Origin: Rubripirellula reticaptiva
Lineage (GTDB): Bacteria > Planctomycetota > Planctomycetia > Pirellulales > Pirellulaceae
Direction: 5' to 3'
NCBI RefSeq assembly: GCF_007860175.1
Contig: NZ_SJPX01000003.1
Coordinates: forward strand, 345,388-409,387
Length of the DNA: 64,000 nucleotides
In this document: piece by piece, positions 44,818 through 53,564 of the stretch
How the letters are laid out: each line of letters begins with the position of its first letter
Position numbering within the stretch: position 1 is the stretch's first letter
The notes under the pieces: generated by a model
The model's input: only the letters and a program-made list of their open reading frames with translations
The model's database searches: none
What the model was told of the DNA's origin: nothing
Made by a program: the position numbers and the translations under genes

Positions 44818-46134
44818 ATGCCGGAATCGAAACTCAGTCGCATGCCGAAACAACGGACTGTTGGAGTCGCTATTCTTTTCGTCCTCTGGATCGTATTTGC
44901 CGCGTGGCAGCGGACCGAACATCTACACCAATGTGAGTTGATCCACGAGTCGCTCTCGTCACAAGCCGAGTCTTTATCCAGCGCCGTCAGCAGCGGGGTT
45001 CAATCACATCGGTGGTTCGGCCCCTTCGTTCAGCAGCAATTGCCGTCGACCCTTGAAATCCTTGCCAGATCCAAAAATGTGGTTGCGATTGCTGTCGTGG
45101 TGAAGGATGGCTCCGACAAAGTCTTTTTTGCTGGCGACAAAGAACAAATCAACCTCGCACTACCCATTGGCGAACACACACGCGACGACACGCTTCAAGT
45201 CGTCAGTGGGTTCACGATGCAAAACAGCGCTCCAATGCACGGAGAAGCGGCTGATTACAAAGACGCGTCCGAGTCTGTTGATTTTCATGTTACGGTCGTG
45301 CTCGATCGCACTGGAATGATGGCTCAGGTCTTTCGCGAGGCCAGAAACCGCCTTCTAATCGTTGCATTGGGAACTCTGCTTCTCATCGCTGCGGGCGCGT
45401 TTTGGCATTTCACCGTGAGACTTGCCCAAGCTGAAGGAACGACCCGAGTCTTACAGACTGAAACAAGACATCTTCGTGAATTGGGGCAAGCGGCCGCAGG
45501 GCTGGCGCATGAAACTCGCAACCCATTGGGACTGATTCGAGGTTGGACACAGCGGCTCGTAAAAGCAGGGTTGCCGAGCGACGACCAACAAGAGCAAGCC
45601 GAAGCAGTAATGGAAGAATGCGACCGAGTGACCGCGCGCATCAATCAATTCCTGGCGTTCGCAAGGCAGGCGGAAGTCAACATTGAGTCGGTGGTTGTCG
45701 AGGACGTTATCCAGGAATTACACACGCTGCTGCAATCAGACTTGGATGCCGGTGGCTTGAAGTTGGCAATGATTCGACTCGATCATCCGGTCACGATTCG
45801 CGCGGACCGGGACCAACTGAGACAACTGCTGTTCAACCTACTTCAAAACGCCATCACCCTGGCGCCACGCGACAGCTCGATTACAATCACGATGTGCGAT
45901 GAACGTCGCGGCAACCTTCGCTTGGAAATTGCCGACCAAGGTCCTGGGGTGCCGGAAGATATCGTTGAATCACTGTTTGAACCCTACGTCACGCGCCGCC
46001 CCGGTGGAACTGGTCTTGGACTGTCGATTGTTCGACGCATCGCTGTCGCACACGGGTGGGAAGTCGGCTACCACGCCGGTAGACCAGCCGGCAGTGTCTT
46101 TTGGATTGACGGAATCCATCGCGATGCGAGTTAA
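44818..46134 (+). CDS. Membrane sensor histidine kinase, ZraS-like
   Basis: A 438-residue two-component kinase. Helices near residues 12-32 and 175-200 flank a periplasmic sensor of about 140 residues without a known fold (it includes His-rich TEHLHQCELIHE next to the first helix). The H-box is LAHETRNPLGLIRGW with His231, the N-box LLFNLLQNAITLAP, and the G-boxes DQGPGVPEDIVESLFEPYVT and GGTGLGLSIV, so it should phosphorylate itself. The layout (short periplasmic sensor, no HAMP of note, NtrB/ZraS-type H-box) and the NtrC-type regulator gene 48 bases downstream suggest a metal-sensing ZraS/ZraR-like pair. The ligand is not shown by the sequence. Confidence 0.92.
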   Translation: MPESKLSRMPKQRTVGVAILFVLWIVFAAWQRTEHLHQCELIHESLSSQAESLSSAVSSGVQSHRWFGPFVQQQLPSTLEILARSKNVVAIAVVVKDGSDKVFFAGDKEQINLALPIGEHTRDDTLQVVSGFTMQNSAPMHGEAADYKDASESVDFHVTVVLDRTGMMAQVFREARNRLLIVALGTLLLIAAGAFWHFTVRLAQAEGTTRVLQTETRHLRELGQAAAGLAHETRNPLGLIRGWTQRLVKAGLPSDDQQEQAEAVMEECDRVTARINQFLAFARQAEVNIESVVVEDVIQELHTLLQSDLDAGGLKLAMIRLDHPVTIRADRDQLRQLLFNLLQNAITLAPRDSSITITMCDERRGNLRLEIADQGPGVPEDIVESLFEPYVTRRPGGTGLGLSIVRRIAVAHGWEVGYHAGRPAGSVFWIDGIHRDAS

Positions 46135-46182
46135 ATGTAGCGCAAGCCTTTACTTTCTCTTTAAGTAGTCCAAGCTCACATC

Positions 46183-47514
46183 GTGAAAGCCAAATCCGCC
46201 AAGCGCACTCTTATGATCGTCGATGACGAGCCGTCACAGCGAAAGCTGATCGGTGGCTTCTTCGCTGCCTTTGGCTTCACAATCGTCGAAGCGGAATCCG
46301 CCGAAGGGATGCTCGATTTACTCGACCAGCATTCGACCGACATGATTTTGCTGGATGTGCGTCTGCCAAAGATGAGTGGTATCGAGGCACTGCCGAAGAT
46401 TCGGGAACGATTGCCGACCGTTCCCGTTGTACTTATCACAGCGTACGCAGATGTTCGGCAAGCAGTCGCCGCGGTCAAAAGTGGAGCCGACGACTATCTG
46501 TCAAAGCCGATCGACCTCGAGGAATTGAAAATCGCCGTCTACGATGCCCTCGCCATCCCAACTTCGCACGATGCGGAAGACGAGGTTGTGTTGCCCGAGC
46601 TGCCTGCGAATTTCATCTACAGAAGCCGGGCGATGCGTCAATTGGTCCAGACAGTCTCCGTCGTCGCGCCGTCGGATGCTCCCATCCTGATCCAAGGGCC
46701 AAGCGGCACCGGAAAGGAGTTGATCGCGCAACTGATTCACCGTTGGAGTTCCCGAGCATCACATCCAATCGTGACCACGAATTGCGCGGGACTATCGGCA
46801 ACGCTCATCGAAAGCGAACTGTTTGGTCACGTGAAGGGTGCATTTACCGGTGCCTCAGAAGATAGAAAAGGTTTGTTTCGGACCGCCAGTGGCGGCAGCT
46901 TGTTTCTGGATGAGATTGGCGAGATGCCGCTGGAGATGCAGCCAAAATTGTTGCGTGCGTTAGAAACAAACCAAGTCACACCGGTCGGTTCAGATCGGCA
47001 CGTCGATGTCGACACGCGACTGATCGCCGCCACCAACCGCAATCTGATGGATGAAGTTAAAGGAGGCCGCTTTCGTGAAGATCTTTTTTATCGACTGAAC
47101 GTCGTCGAGCTGATTATTCCATCGCTAGCCGAACGTCGCGAGGACATCATTCCGCTGGCAAGGCATTTCGCGAATCAATTCGCAAACCAGCAAGTGCGAA
47201 TGTCGCCGCAGGCGTCTCAAGCGATCCTGACACATTCATGGACTGGGAATGTTCGCGAGCTACGAAACGCGATTCAGCGTGCATGCTTGCTTTGCCAAGG
47301 CGATGTGATTCTACCGGAGCATCTGCCTGCAAATATGGCTTCCGATGCAACGGCCGAACTAGCCGACACTGGACGCTTGTCGCAGGTTGAAAGAGCAACG
47401 ATTCTATCAACACTCGAAGAATGCGATGGAAATCGAACTCAGGCTGCGAAAAAACTAGGCATAAGCCGACGAGCGTTGATCTATAAGCTTCACGACATCG
47501 ATACCGAGACCTAG
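46183..47514 (+). CDS. Sigma-54-dependent response regulator, NtrC/ZraR family
   Basis: A 443-residue regulator from GTG 46183. Receiver domain 1-120: acidic pair in LMIVDDEPSQRK, phosphoacceptor Asp58 in ILLDVRLPKMSG, switch Lys in DYLSKPIDLEE. AAA+ domain about 150-375: Walker A GPSGTGKE (172-179), the sigma-54-binding loop GAFTGA (about 219), Walker B GSLFLDEIGEMP. C-terminal Fis-type helix-turn-helix: ERATILSTLEECDGNRTQAAKKLGISRRAL. All parts needed to activate sigma-54 promoters are intact. Three -24/-12 candidates in the same island make czcBA, the Cys-rich gene and the DUF2202 gene its likely targets. A 1-kb low-coding gap follows. Confidence 0.94.
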   Translation: MKAKSAKRTLMIVDDEPSQRKLIGGFFAAFGFTIVEAESAEGMLDLLDQHSTDMILLDVRLPKMSGIEALPKIRERLPTVPVVLITAYADVRQAVAAVKSGADDYLSKPIDLEELKIAVYDALAIPTSHDAEDEVVLPELPANFIYRSRAMRQLVQTVSVVAPSDAPILIQGPSGTGKELIAQLIHRWSSRASHPIVTTNCAGLSATLIESELFGHVKGAFTGASEDRKGLFRTASGGSLFLDEIGEMPLEMQPKLLRALETNQVTPVGSDRHVDVDTRLIAATNRNLMDEVKGGRFREDLFYRLNVVELIIPSLAERREDIIPLARHFANQFANQQVRMSPQASQAILTHSWTGNVRELRNAIQRACLLCQGDVILPEHLPANMASDATAELADTGRLSQVERATILSTLEECDGNRTQAAKKLGISRRALIYKLHDIDTET

Positions 47515-48568
47515 ACCTAAGCCTCAGTTGAAAGTTAAACGAACATAGCTCTTCGACGACTCACAGCCTGACCATTGCCGATCCAGATCGTGCAATTGCA
47601 CCATACGTCATGCTGCGAACACAACTTTTGCTAAGCAAGCGCAGTCCCAGCCAGATCTCAATCGCTTTCCCTTCACTCCGCACTTGGCCGTTTTTCCTTG
47701 CTTGAGCAAACTCAGGGCTGTCCCGCGAAGCGTACTGAAGTTTTCGTCAGCGTGACCTTTGCGGGACTCGTCTTTGGTCTTCCCCAAACGTTACATCCAA
47801 CTGCCGGTGAAGACTGTTCTCGATGCCCTAGTGATCGCGAACCGCCGAGGCGAACCGTTTTCGCGAAACATATCGGTTTAAATCTAGACGAGCGCGTCGA
47901 CCTAGGTCAGTTCGTCGTGCCCACAGTCGGGGCAGCATGCCGGCAGGGGAACATGGTAGGTTTCGTCGATCTGCTGAGGCACCGCTCGACGATGGTGCTT
48001 GCCGTGACCGTCGCAGCTCTTGCGTCCAGGCTTCTTCGGATCGGCTTTGAGCTTCTTGCGGAACGGAACCCCTTGACGCTTTGCTTCACGCCCGACTATT
48101 TCTACCCGAGCGGTCAGTTTCTCGATCTGTTTGACGAGCATGTTGTCGATCGCCTATTGCTGTTCAAGCAACAACTTGCAATTGAGGGAATCGGTAGTGA
48201 TCTTGGTAATATCCATACCCGCAAATCCTGGTCGATTCACCGCAAATTCACCAACACCAGTTTTTCGCTCGGTAACCGTGTACCACTTTCCAAGTGCTTC
48301 AAGAAAAAAGCTTTCAGTCTCTTGTGCAAGATTGGCTGATTGCCTTTAAGTGATGCCGTACACAGATAATCATGTCGCTAAAGATGCAACCTTTAACATC
48401 GCCGTATCAAGCTTCAAATCTGAAACAACCACTGGTGCCAGAAGACGCAAAATCTGCTTGCAAAATCCGGTCTCGTACTATCGCATTCTTCTTCGCTTAG
48501 AATGTTACTCTACCCACAGAAAAACCCGAATGGACCGAGATTTCGTGGTTCCATCATACCAAACTCGC
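47515..48568. other. Low-coding stretch with transposase debris
   Basis: No intact gene in about 1 kb. A decayed transposase N-terminus lies on the minus strand at 47902-48216 (listed). A long open frame on the plus strand over it (47698-48339) is the antisense of that remnant. The rest shows no recognised feature. Confidence 0.6.
47902..48216 (-). pseudogene. IS66-like transposase remnant (N-terminal part)
   Basis: From ATG 48216 the frame reads MDITKITTDSLNCKLLLEQQ, then a TAG, then continues IDNMLVKQIEKLTARVE, EAKRQGVPFRKKLKADPKKPGRK and a zinc-finger phrase VPLPACCPDCGHDELT before another TAG. This order (coiled coil, PFSK-like and PKKPGRKPG-like phrase, CxxC finger) is that of the N-terminus of IS66-family transposases. 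The DDE catalytic part is missing and one stop interrupts the fragment, so it is dead. No inverted terminal repeats were found. Confidence 0.65.
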
Positions 48569-51028
48569 TTAATCTCTTCCGCGTTCTTTGGAGCTTGCAA
48601 TCCGCTGCGGTGGATCGATCGAAGATAGACGAACAAAGGTTGCAGGGCCTCGTTGCATTCCAGTCCTGACAGCTAGATACCCTGGCAGTTCTTTAGCCAA
48701 TTGTTCCGGCGACAGATGCTTGTCGAGGATGACTGTCACCGCCCCGCGTGATTCGACGAGCGACTGCAAACGCCGCGCGTCAGCAGACCGCAGGTGAATC
48801 ACATCGGAACGCTGTAAGTAGAATGGTATTTCCGAAAATTCATGCGAAATCGTCACAACGGGATGCTCCGCCAACACGCCGACTGCCTTTGCGAGTGGTG
48901 AACCGACGCCGAGGATTGTCTGGGACCGACTATACATTGGCACCATTTGATGCATTACCATCACCACGAATAGTGTCGTTATTCCAGCGGATGATGCCCA
49001 CGCAAGTTTGCCTTGGTGCCGATCGCTTAACATCAATAACGAACTTACCAAAAGCGTCGTCCAAAGCATCGCCCAGAGGTACAACGAGTACGAACTTTCA
49101 AACCCTTCGTACAAAGCGAAGATGACGAAGCCGACTCCGGCAAAACAAGTGGTTGCGGTTGCTGACCGGGCAGACCAAAACCGTGCGAACCAGTATCGAT
49201 TCATGTGACGAGTATCACTTAACGCATTGTTCAAATAGTGCCCGATCATTAGCGCCAGTGCTGGAGACGCGGGAAGCAAATAAGTCGGTAGCTTGCACTT
49301 CGCGAGCGAGAAAAACACAAAACACCAACCGCTCCACAGCAACAAGAACCCCAACGCGGGCGAGCGAGTGGCACGGCTTATTTCCTGGCGTGAAAAAAGG
49401 AACTTCGTGTACGGGATCGTCAAGAACGACCAAGGATGACCTGCAACCATTAGCACAGGAACGAAGAACCAAAAAGGTCGAGCATGAAACTCCCCAGAGA
49501 ATCGCTTGAGGTTGTGTCGGTACAGAAAGTCAAGCACAAAGTTCGAGTCCTGTAGCGTGACAGCAACTAACCATGGCGCTGTAATGATCCCCACGGTTGC
49601 AAACGTCAGCGCGTAGTGCCACCAGCGAGGCTTTGCACACGAGTCAGACAACCACGCAAAAGCAAACACTGGCGGCAGTAGCAGGATCAACGACAACGGC
49701 CCCTTCGCCATACAAGCCAATCCACAACAAACGGCCGATGCCATCCACCAGTGCAGTTTGACGCTTTTGCCCAGGATCGACTCATAGGCAGTGAAGAGCG
49801 AAAGCGAAACTAAAAACGTTAGCACTCCATCGATCAGCAAATAGCGGCTTGTAAAAGCGAATCCAGCAGACAACAACAAAACAGTCGCACTGATCACTCC
49901 CGCTGTCCTGCCGAACAATCGACTTCCAAACCAGAGCGTTGACAAAAGCGTTAAAAATGCGGCGATTGCGGGCACCAGCCGCGCGGACCACTCGCTGATT
50001 CCGAACATTTTGTAGCTAGCCGCGCACAGCCAATACAGTAAAGGTGGTTTATCGTAGTAAGGCTCAAAGTTGAGCTGGGGAAGTGCCCAGTTATTCGTCA
50101 CCAGCATTTCTCGTGAAATCTCTGCGTATCGCGTCTCGTCCCGATCAATCAGCGGGTAGCCAAGGTTGGCGAAGAGGAAAATCGCGGCAAACAGGATTAA
50201 CGCTCTTTGAGCCCAACCGATCCACTTCGGTTCTTTGCTACTTTTGGCTATACCGCTGCGTCCGTTTTGCCCACCCTGAGAAGGAAACTGAATGGTGTTC
50301 CACCAGTACCGGACAAGACTCTTCAAGACCCTAGGGATATGTGATGCTGAAACTGTGCTGTGTCCATCGACACGGGGCCGGTGAGTCACCCCTACCTCGA
50401 CGATTGAATACTGCTTTTGATTCGCTTGCGTTAGCAGCTCTGAGTTAACGAGAAAGCCGTCGGTCGAGATCGTCAAGTCTTGAACAACCTCACGGCGAAA
50501 CATCTTCATTGCGCAGTCGATATCACGAACCTTTGTCCCCAGAAGCAGACGCACCAAGTGGTTGTAAACTCGCGAGTAAAGACAACGCAAAAAGCTGTCC
50601 TTTCGATCAATTCGATAACCGCAAACAATGTCATACCGTTTGGATAGCAACGCGAAACGATCAAGTTCAGCCAAGTCAAACTGACGATCGGCGTCGGTGA
50701 AAACCACAAGGTTTTTCGTTGCCGCAGCGAACCCGTTTCGCAGAGCTGCCCCATAGCCGAGATTCTGCCCATGGCTGATGAGCCGGACCGCCGGATTTTC
50801 TACAGCAATGTTTCGAACTAAGTCCGCTGTCGCATCTCTGCTACCGTCGTCGACAACGATGATTTCATATTCGTCGCTGATCTGACGAAGTGCCGCATCG
50901 GCTTCCTCGATGGCCCCATTAATTGCGTCTGCTTCATTCCAAGCTGGAAGAATCAGGCTGACACTGGAAATCTCCGCCTCCACTGACGGAATGGCTTCTA
51001 CGGCCATGTCATTTGATGAAACTTGCAT
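48569..51028 (-). CDS. Fusion of family 2 glycosyltransferase and ArnT/PMT-like membrane glycosyltransferase
   Basis: An 819-residue protein. Residues 20-250 form a GT-A domain of the DPM1/polyprenyl-phosphate glycosyltransferase kind (VSLILPAWNEADAINGAIEEA, VVDDGSRDATADLV, VVFTDADRQFDLAEL, CAMKMFRREV). Residues about 275-819 are an ArnT/PMT-like GT-C domain with a dozen helices, beginning LILFAAIFLFANLGYPLIDRDETRYAEISREM, where the DxDE pair is catalytic, then YYDKPPLLYWL. Normally a GT2 enzyme makes the lipid-linked sugar and a separate GT-C protein transfers it; here one chain has both. Likely role: adding a sugar to lipid A, glycan or protein on the outer face of the inner membrane. It stands alone. 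Confidence 0.9.
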   Translation of the reverse strand: MQVSSNDMAVEAIPSVEAEISSVSLILPAWNEADAINGAIEEADAALRQISDEYEIIVVDDGSRDATADLVRNIAVENPAVRLISHGQNLGYGAALRNGFAAATKNLVVFTDADRQFDLAELDRFALLSKRYDIVCGYRIDRKDSFLRCLYSRVYNHLVRLLLGTKVRDIDCAMKMFRREVVQDLTISTDGFLVNSELLTQANQKQYSIVEVGVTHRPRVDGHSTVSASHIPRVLKSLVRYWWNTIQFPSQGGQNGRSGIAKSSKEPKWIGWAQRALILFAAIFLFANLGYPLIDRDETRYAEISREMLVTNNWALPQLNFEPYYDKPPLLYWLCAASYKMFGISEWSARLVPAIAAFLTLLSTLWFGSRLFGRTAGVISATVLLLSAGFAFTSRYLLIDGVLTFLVSLSLFTAYESILGKSVKLHWWMASAVCCGLACMAKGPLSLILLLPPVFAFAWLSDSCAKPRWWHYALTFATVGIITAPWLVAVTLQDSNFVLDFLYRHNLKRFSGEFHARPFWFFVPVLMVAGHPWSFLTIPYTKFLFSRQEISRATRSPALGFLLLWSGWCFVFFSLAKCKLPTYLLPASPALALMIGHYLNNALSDTRHMNRYWFARFWSARSATATTCFAGVGFVIFALYEGFESSYSLYLWAMLWTTLLVSSLLMLSDRHQGKLAWASSAGITTLFVVMVMHQMVPMYSRSQTILGVGSPLAKAVGVLAEHPVVTISHEFSEIPFYLQRSDVIHLRSADARRLQSLVESRGAVTVILDKHLSPEQLAKELPGYLAVRTGMQRGPATFVRLSSIDPPQRIASSKERGRD

Positions 51029-51388
51029 CCTTGCAGTCCAATCTACGAAAACGTTAGGAGTTTGAGGTGTAGCGGAAAGAGTCTGTCTTGGGTTCGAAGC
51101 TCGGTCATGTCGCCGCAGCTTCCGTCATTCGCCTGCGCGCAGCATTCTCGATTCAGGAATCTTCACCGCAGCAGTGTTTGTCGACGAAAGCGTTGCAGAC
51201 AGTCCCAAAACCGACAATTACTAAACACGCAGTAATTAAGCAACCCAAGATTTCCGTGTTGCCCCATGTCCAGCGCCTGATTCGCGGATGTGCTTTCGCT
51301 ACAGCCCAAAGCAGTTTAGATCGCGATAAAAAATCGTAGTTTGGTGCCGAGAGGCGCTGCCCGGTTTGAGCCCGGCAATCGAGAGAGA
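51029..51388. other. Intergenic stretch, nothing recognised
   Basis: Three hundred and sixty bases between the glycosyltransferase start and the methyltransferase pseudogene end. No gene, hairpin of note or repeat was found; the short open frames have no start context. Confidence 0.5.
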
Positions 51389-51991
51389 TCAGAAGTTTGC
51401 CGCACTCATAAGTTCAAAAGCGGGCAGGTATCCTGTTCGATTTGAGTCATCAAGAACTAGCACTCCCGAAGAAGAAAGTTTTTCAATTGCGTTTCTCATG
51501 CAGCGGACCCGGTCCTGTCCATCAACGACCACGACGTAAAATTCACGGTTGAATCTCTTTATCGTAGAAGCGTATCGATCCGATCCATCGAATGGCTGAA
51601 ATACGACTTGTGCATTGTCGGGAATCGAAGCAGAAACTTGGTCGTGTCAAGCGAGATCGTACTCGACCGATATCACTAACCGAGCAAGCTTGGCAAAGAA
51701 ACGTGTTGAATAACCACTGCCATATTCAAAAACGTTAAATGATTTAACAAACCTTTCAGCGATCAGCTCAACGACCGAATAATTCATCCACGGAATTGGA
51801 TCACCAGTGGCTGATTTTGGTGCATGCTCTCGAATACTTTTAAACCAGCTAACCTCATTGAGGAAAGATTTCCGACAGCAAATCAGCTTGTAGCATCCGT
51901 AAGGAACAGCAAAATGCCGCCTGAATTTTCGAGTTAAGGTTGGTGACATCGCTAGTACGTGCGAATGACTAATACCGAAAAATCGCGCCAC
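51389..51991 (-). pseudogene. Class I SAM methyltransferase gene with one nonsense codon
   Basis: The frame from 51991 reads through SAM-binding phrase FEYGSGYSTRFFAKLARLVISVEYDLA and meets TGA at 51647-51649. Past it, the same frame continues without shift: HDQVSASIPDNAQVVF, then YVVVVDGQDRVRCMRNAIEKL and GVLVLDDSNRTGY, ending at a normal stop (51389-51391). Methyltransferases of this type usually read SVExDxxWxxxV at this place, so TGG (Trp) to TGA is the simplest explanation. The 114-residue front alone keeps the SAM loop but not the acceptor side. Substrate unknown; homologues often sit in polysaccharide clusters, and the glycosyltransferase lies next to it. Confidence 0.72.
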
Positions 51992-52084
51992 AGAAGGAAA
52001 GGCAACACAGCCTTGATTGACTATTAATGGGGCGAGGTCAAAATCGAACAGTGCTCTTCAAATCAAGCTTCAACGATGTTCTGT

Positions 52085-53113
52085 TTAACGAACAAACCGG
52101 ATCCTGTTTTGATCCATTTCAAATGAAAACTCGCCTCGGCAACTTCCTTTTTGATTGACAGAGCCGAGCGACCGTTTGATGAGTGCCAAGTAAGCCCAAA
52201 TAGTGATCGCGGCGACGAGTATGACCAAGACAATTAGAGCTGCATACTTCCGCCAAGGATTCTCCGATTCATTGTTTCGCCCAGCCAGCTGAACCAGTCG
52301 TTTGCTTCGACGCACCAAGCTGCTACGGCGGGAAATTCCAAGACCGTCCTCTTGTCGATCTCTTTCGGTGCTACGTTGCGCGACAGTAGCCAGCGACCGA
52401 AGATAATTCGCAACATCGCCTTCCGACCGCACGACCACTTCATCGCAAAGGTACTCGCGTGCCAAGTCCGCTCTTCGAGCAGCCCACCATACGACAGGAT
52501 GAAACCAATAAACCGCGGTGCAAAGATTCTGAAGGCGAAGCTGTCGCGGATGTTCGTGCTGAAAGTGAGCAATTTCGTGCAAAATAGTGTGGCGAATAAC
52601 TTGGTCTGATTCGTTCAGCAAATAGCAAGGAAGAACAATGGTGCATTGACCTTGGCTGTAACAGAACGGGCCGATGGACGCGTTAGTTGCAACAATGCGT
52701 GTCGCCACTGACAACTCTGGAACGATTCTACCTATCTGCGTAAGCTCGTCGTCAGCCAGGTCGCAACACGTTGAACGTATCCAACGACTGAGCAAGCATC
52801 GAGCACTGAGACGCAAGGCTGCAACGATCGATGTGCCAATCCCCCAAACTGATAGCAGCACGATATCAATCCCATTTTGCTCGGCAACAGAATTCAGAAA
52901 TCCTGGTCCCTTTGCAAATTCAATTCGAGCCGACGGAATCAGCACCAAGACGATGGGAAAGACCAGCGAAAGCCACAAGCCCAACGTCCATAACCAACAA
53001 GCGAATTTCGTGTCATCCGCAAGTGTTTCCAGCAGCGATACACACACCAGAATGCCACTGGTGTAAAGAATTACGCCGGTCGCAACTGCGATGATGATTT
53101 CAGGGTCACTCAT
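52085..53113 (-). CDS. M56 family (BlaR1/MecR1-like) membrane metallopeptidase
   Basis: A 342-residue protein with helices near residues 5-28, 40-60, 85-110 and 290-315. The zinc site is H179EIAH (ILHEIAHFQHEHP), with the downstream Glu in AREYLCDEVVV, as in BlaR1/MecR1 peptidases, which sense a signal outside and cut a repressor inside. It lacks the penicillin-binding sensor domain of BlaR1 (only about 25 residues follow the last helix). Unusually the upstream gene, whose stop overlaps its start by eight bases, is not a BlaI/MecI repressor but a small unknown protein. Its proteolytic target is therefore unclear. Confidence 0.88.
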   Translation of the reverse strand: MSDPEIIIAVATGVILYTSGILVCVSLLETLADDTKFACWLWTLGLWLSLVFPIVLVLIPSARIEFAKGPGFLNSVAEQNGIDIVLLSVWGIGTSIVAALRLSARCLLSRWIRSTCCDLADDELTQIGRIVPELSVATRIVATNASIGPFCYSQGQCTIVLPCYLLNESDQVIRHTILHEIAHFQHEHPRQLRLQNLCTAVYWFHPVVWWAARRADLAREYLCDEVVVRSEGDVANYLRSLATVAQRSTERDRQEDGLGISRRSSLVRRSKRLVQLAGRNNESENPWRKYAALIVLVILVAAITIWAYLALIKRSLGSVNQKGSCRGEFSFEMDQNRIRFVR

Positions 53114-53507
53114 CTTCGCTGGTCAACTCAACCTTAATAAAGGCCCCGATTCTGTCGAAAGAAGACTTTGTCAAGTTGGCATCCCAATCAGGGTTCACCG
53201 ATTTCACCGAACTCTTGCGAGCACACAAGCATCCTTGGACTTCGCAATCCGGTGGCTGCCTCGTATTGGGCACAGCATAACTTTGGTGGATACCCCTTTG
53301 GCGATATTCACTGGGCGATCCAATTACATCGCTCCACGCATCGGCAACAACACGAATAGCCCTGATCGGTTCTAGCGTCCCGTCTTCGCTACTCAATATC
53401 AGTACGGCTGCCGAGCAATCGAGTTTCTGAAAATCAATTGAGTCCATACAAAACATTTGACCAATTGCGACAGAGCGGAACTGTTGGCGTCCTAGTGGCT
53501 GTGACAT
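53106..53507 (-). CDS. Small protein of unknown function overlapping the M56 peptidase gene
   Basis: About 133 residues from ATG 53507; a TTG at 53519 would add four. Its stop lies inside the start of the M56 gene (53106-53113), which implies translational coupling. The front half, FRSVAIGQMFCMDSIDFQKLDCSAAVLIL, has the look of small planctomycete proteins that begin FxxLxxGxxFxxxxxxxxK; the second half is Cys- and basic-rich (CEVQGCLCARKSS). No helix-turn-helix is visible, so it does not look like a BlaI repressor. It may be the partner or substrate of the peptidase (inference). Confidence 0.55.
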   Translation of the reverse strand: MSQPLGRQQFRSVAIGQMFCMDSIDFQKLDCSAAVLILSSEDGTLEPIRAIRVVADAWSDVIGSPSEYRQRGIHQSYAVPNTRQPPDCEVQGCLCARKSSVKSVNPDWDANLTKSSFDRIGAFIKVELTSEDE

Positions 53508-53564
53508 GATGTGATTCAACCAATCTTTTCTGTTGACTCATCAATACTTGGTTGTGCTTGGCAA

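Noticed and set aside
47698..48339. 213-codon plus-strand open frame
   Set aside because: Antisense of the transposase remnant; its translation has no domain pattern, whereas the minus strand reads as an IS66 N-terminus.
51647..51649. TGA in the methyltransferase as a selenocysteine codon
   Set aside because: The family has Trp there, no SECIS-like hairpin directly follows on the minus strand, and there is no reason for Sec at this position. A nonsense change is simpler.
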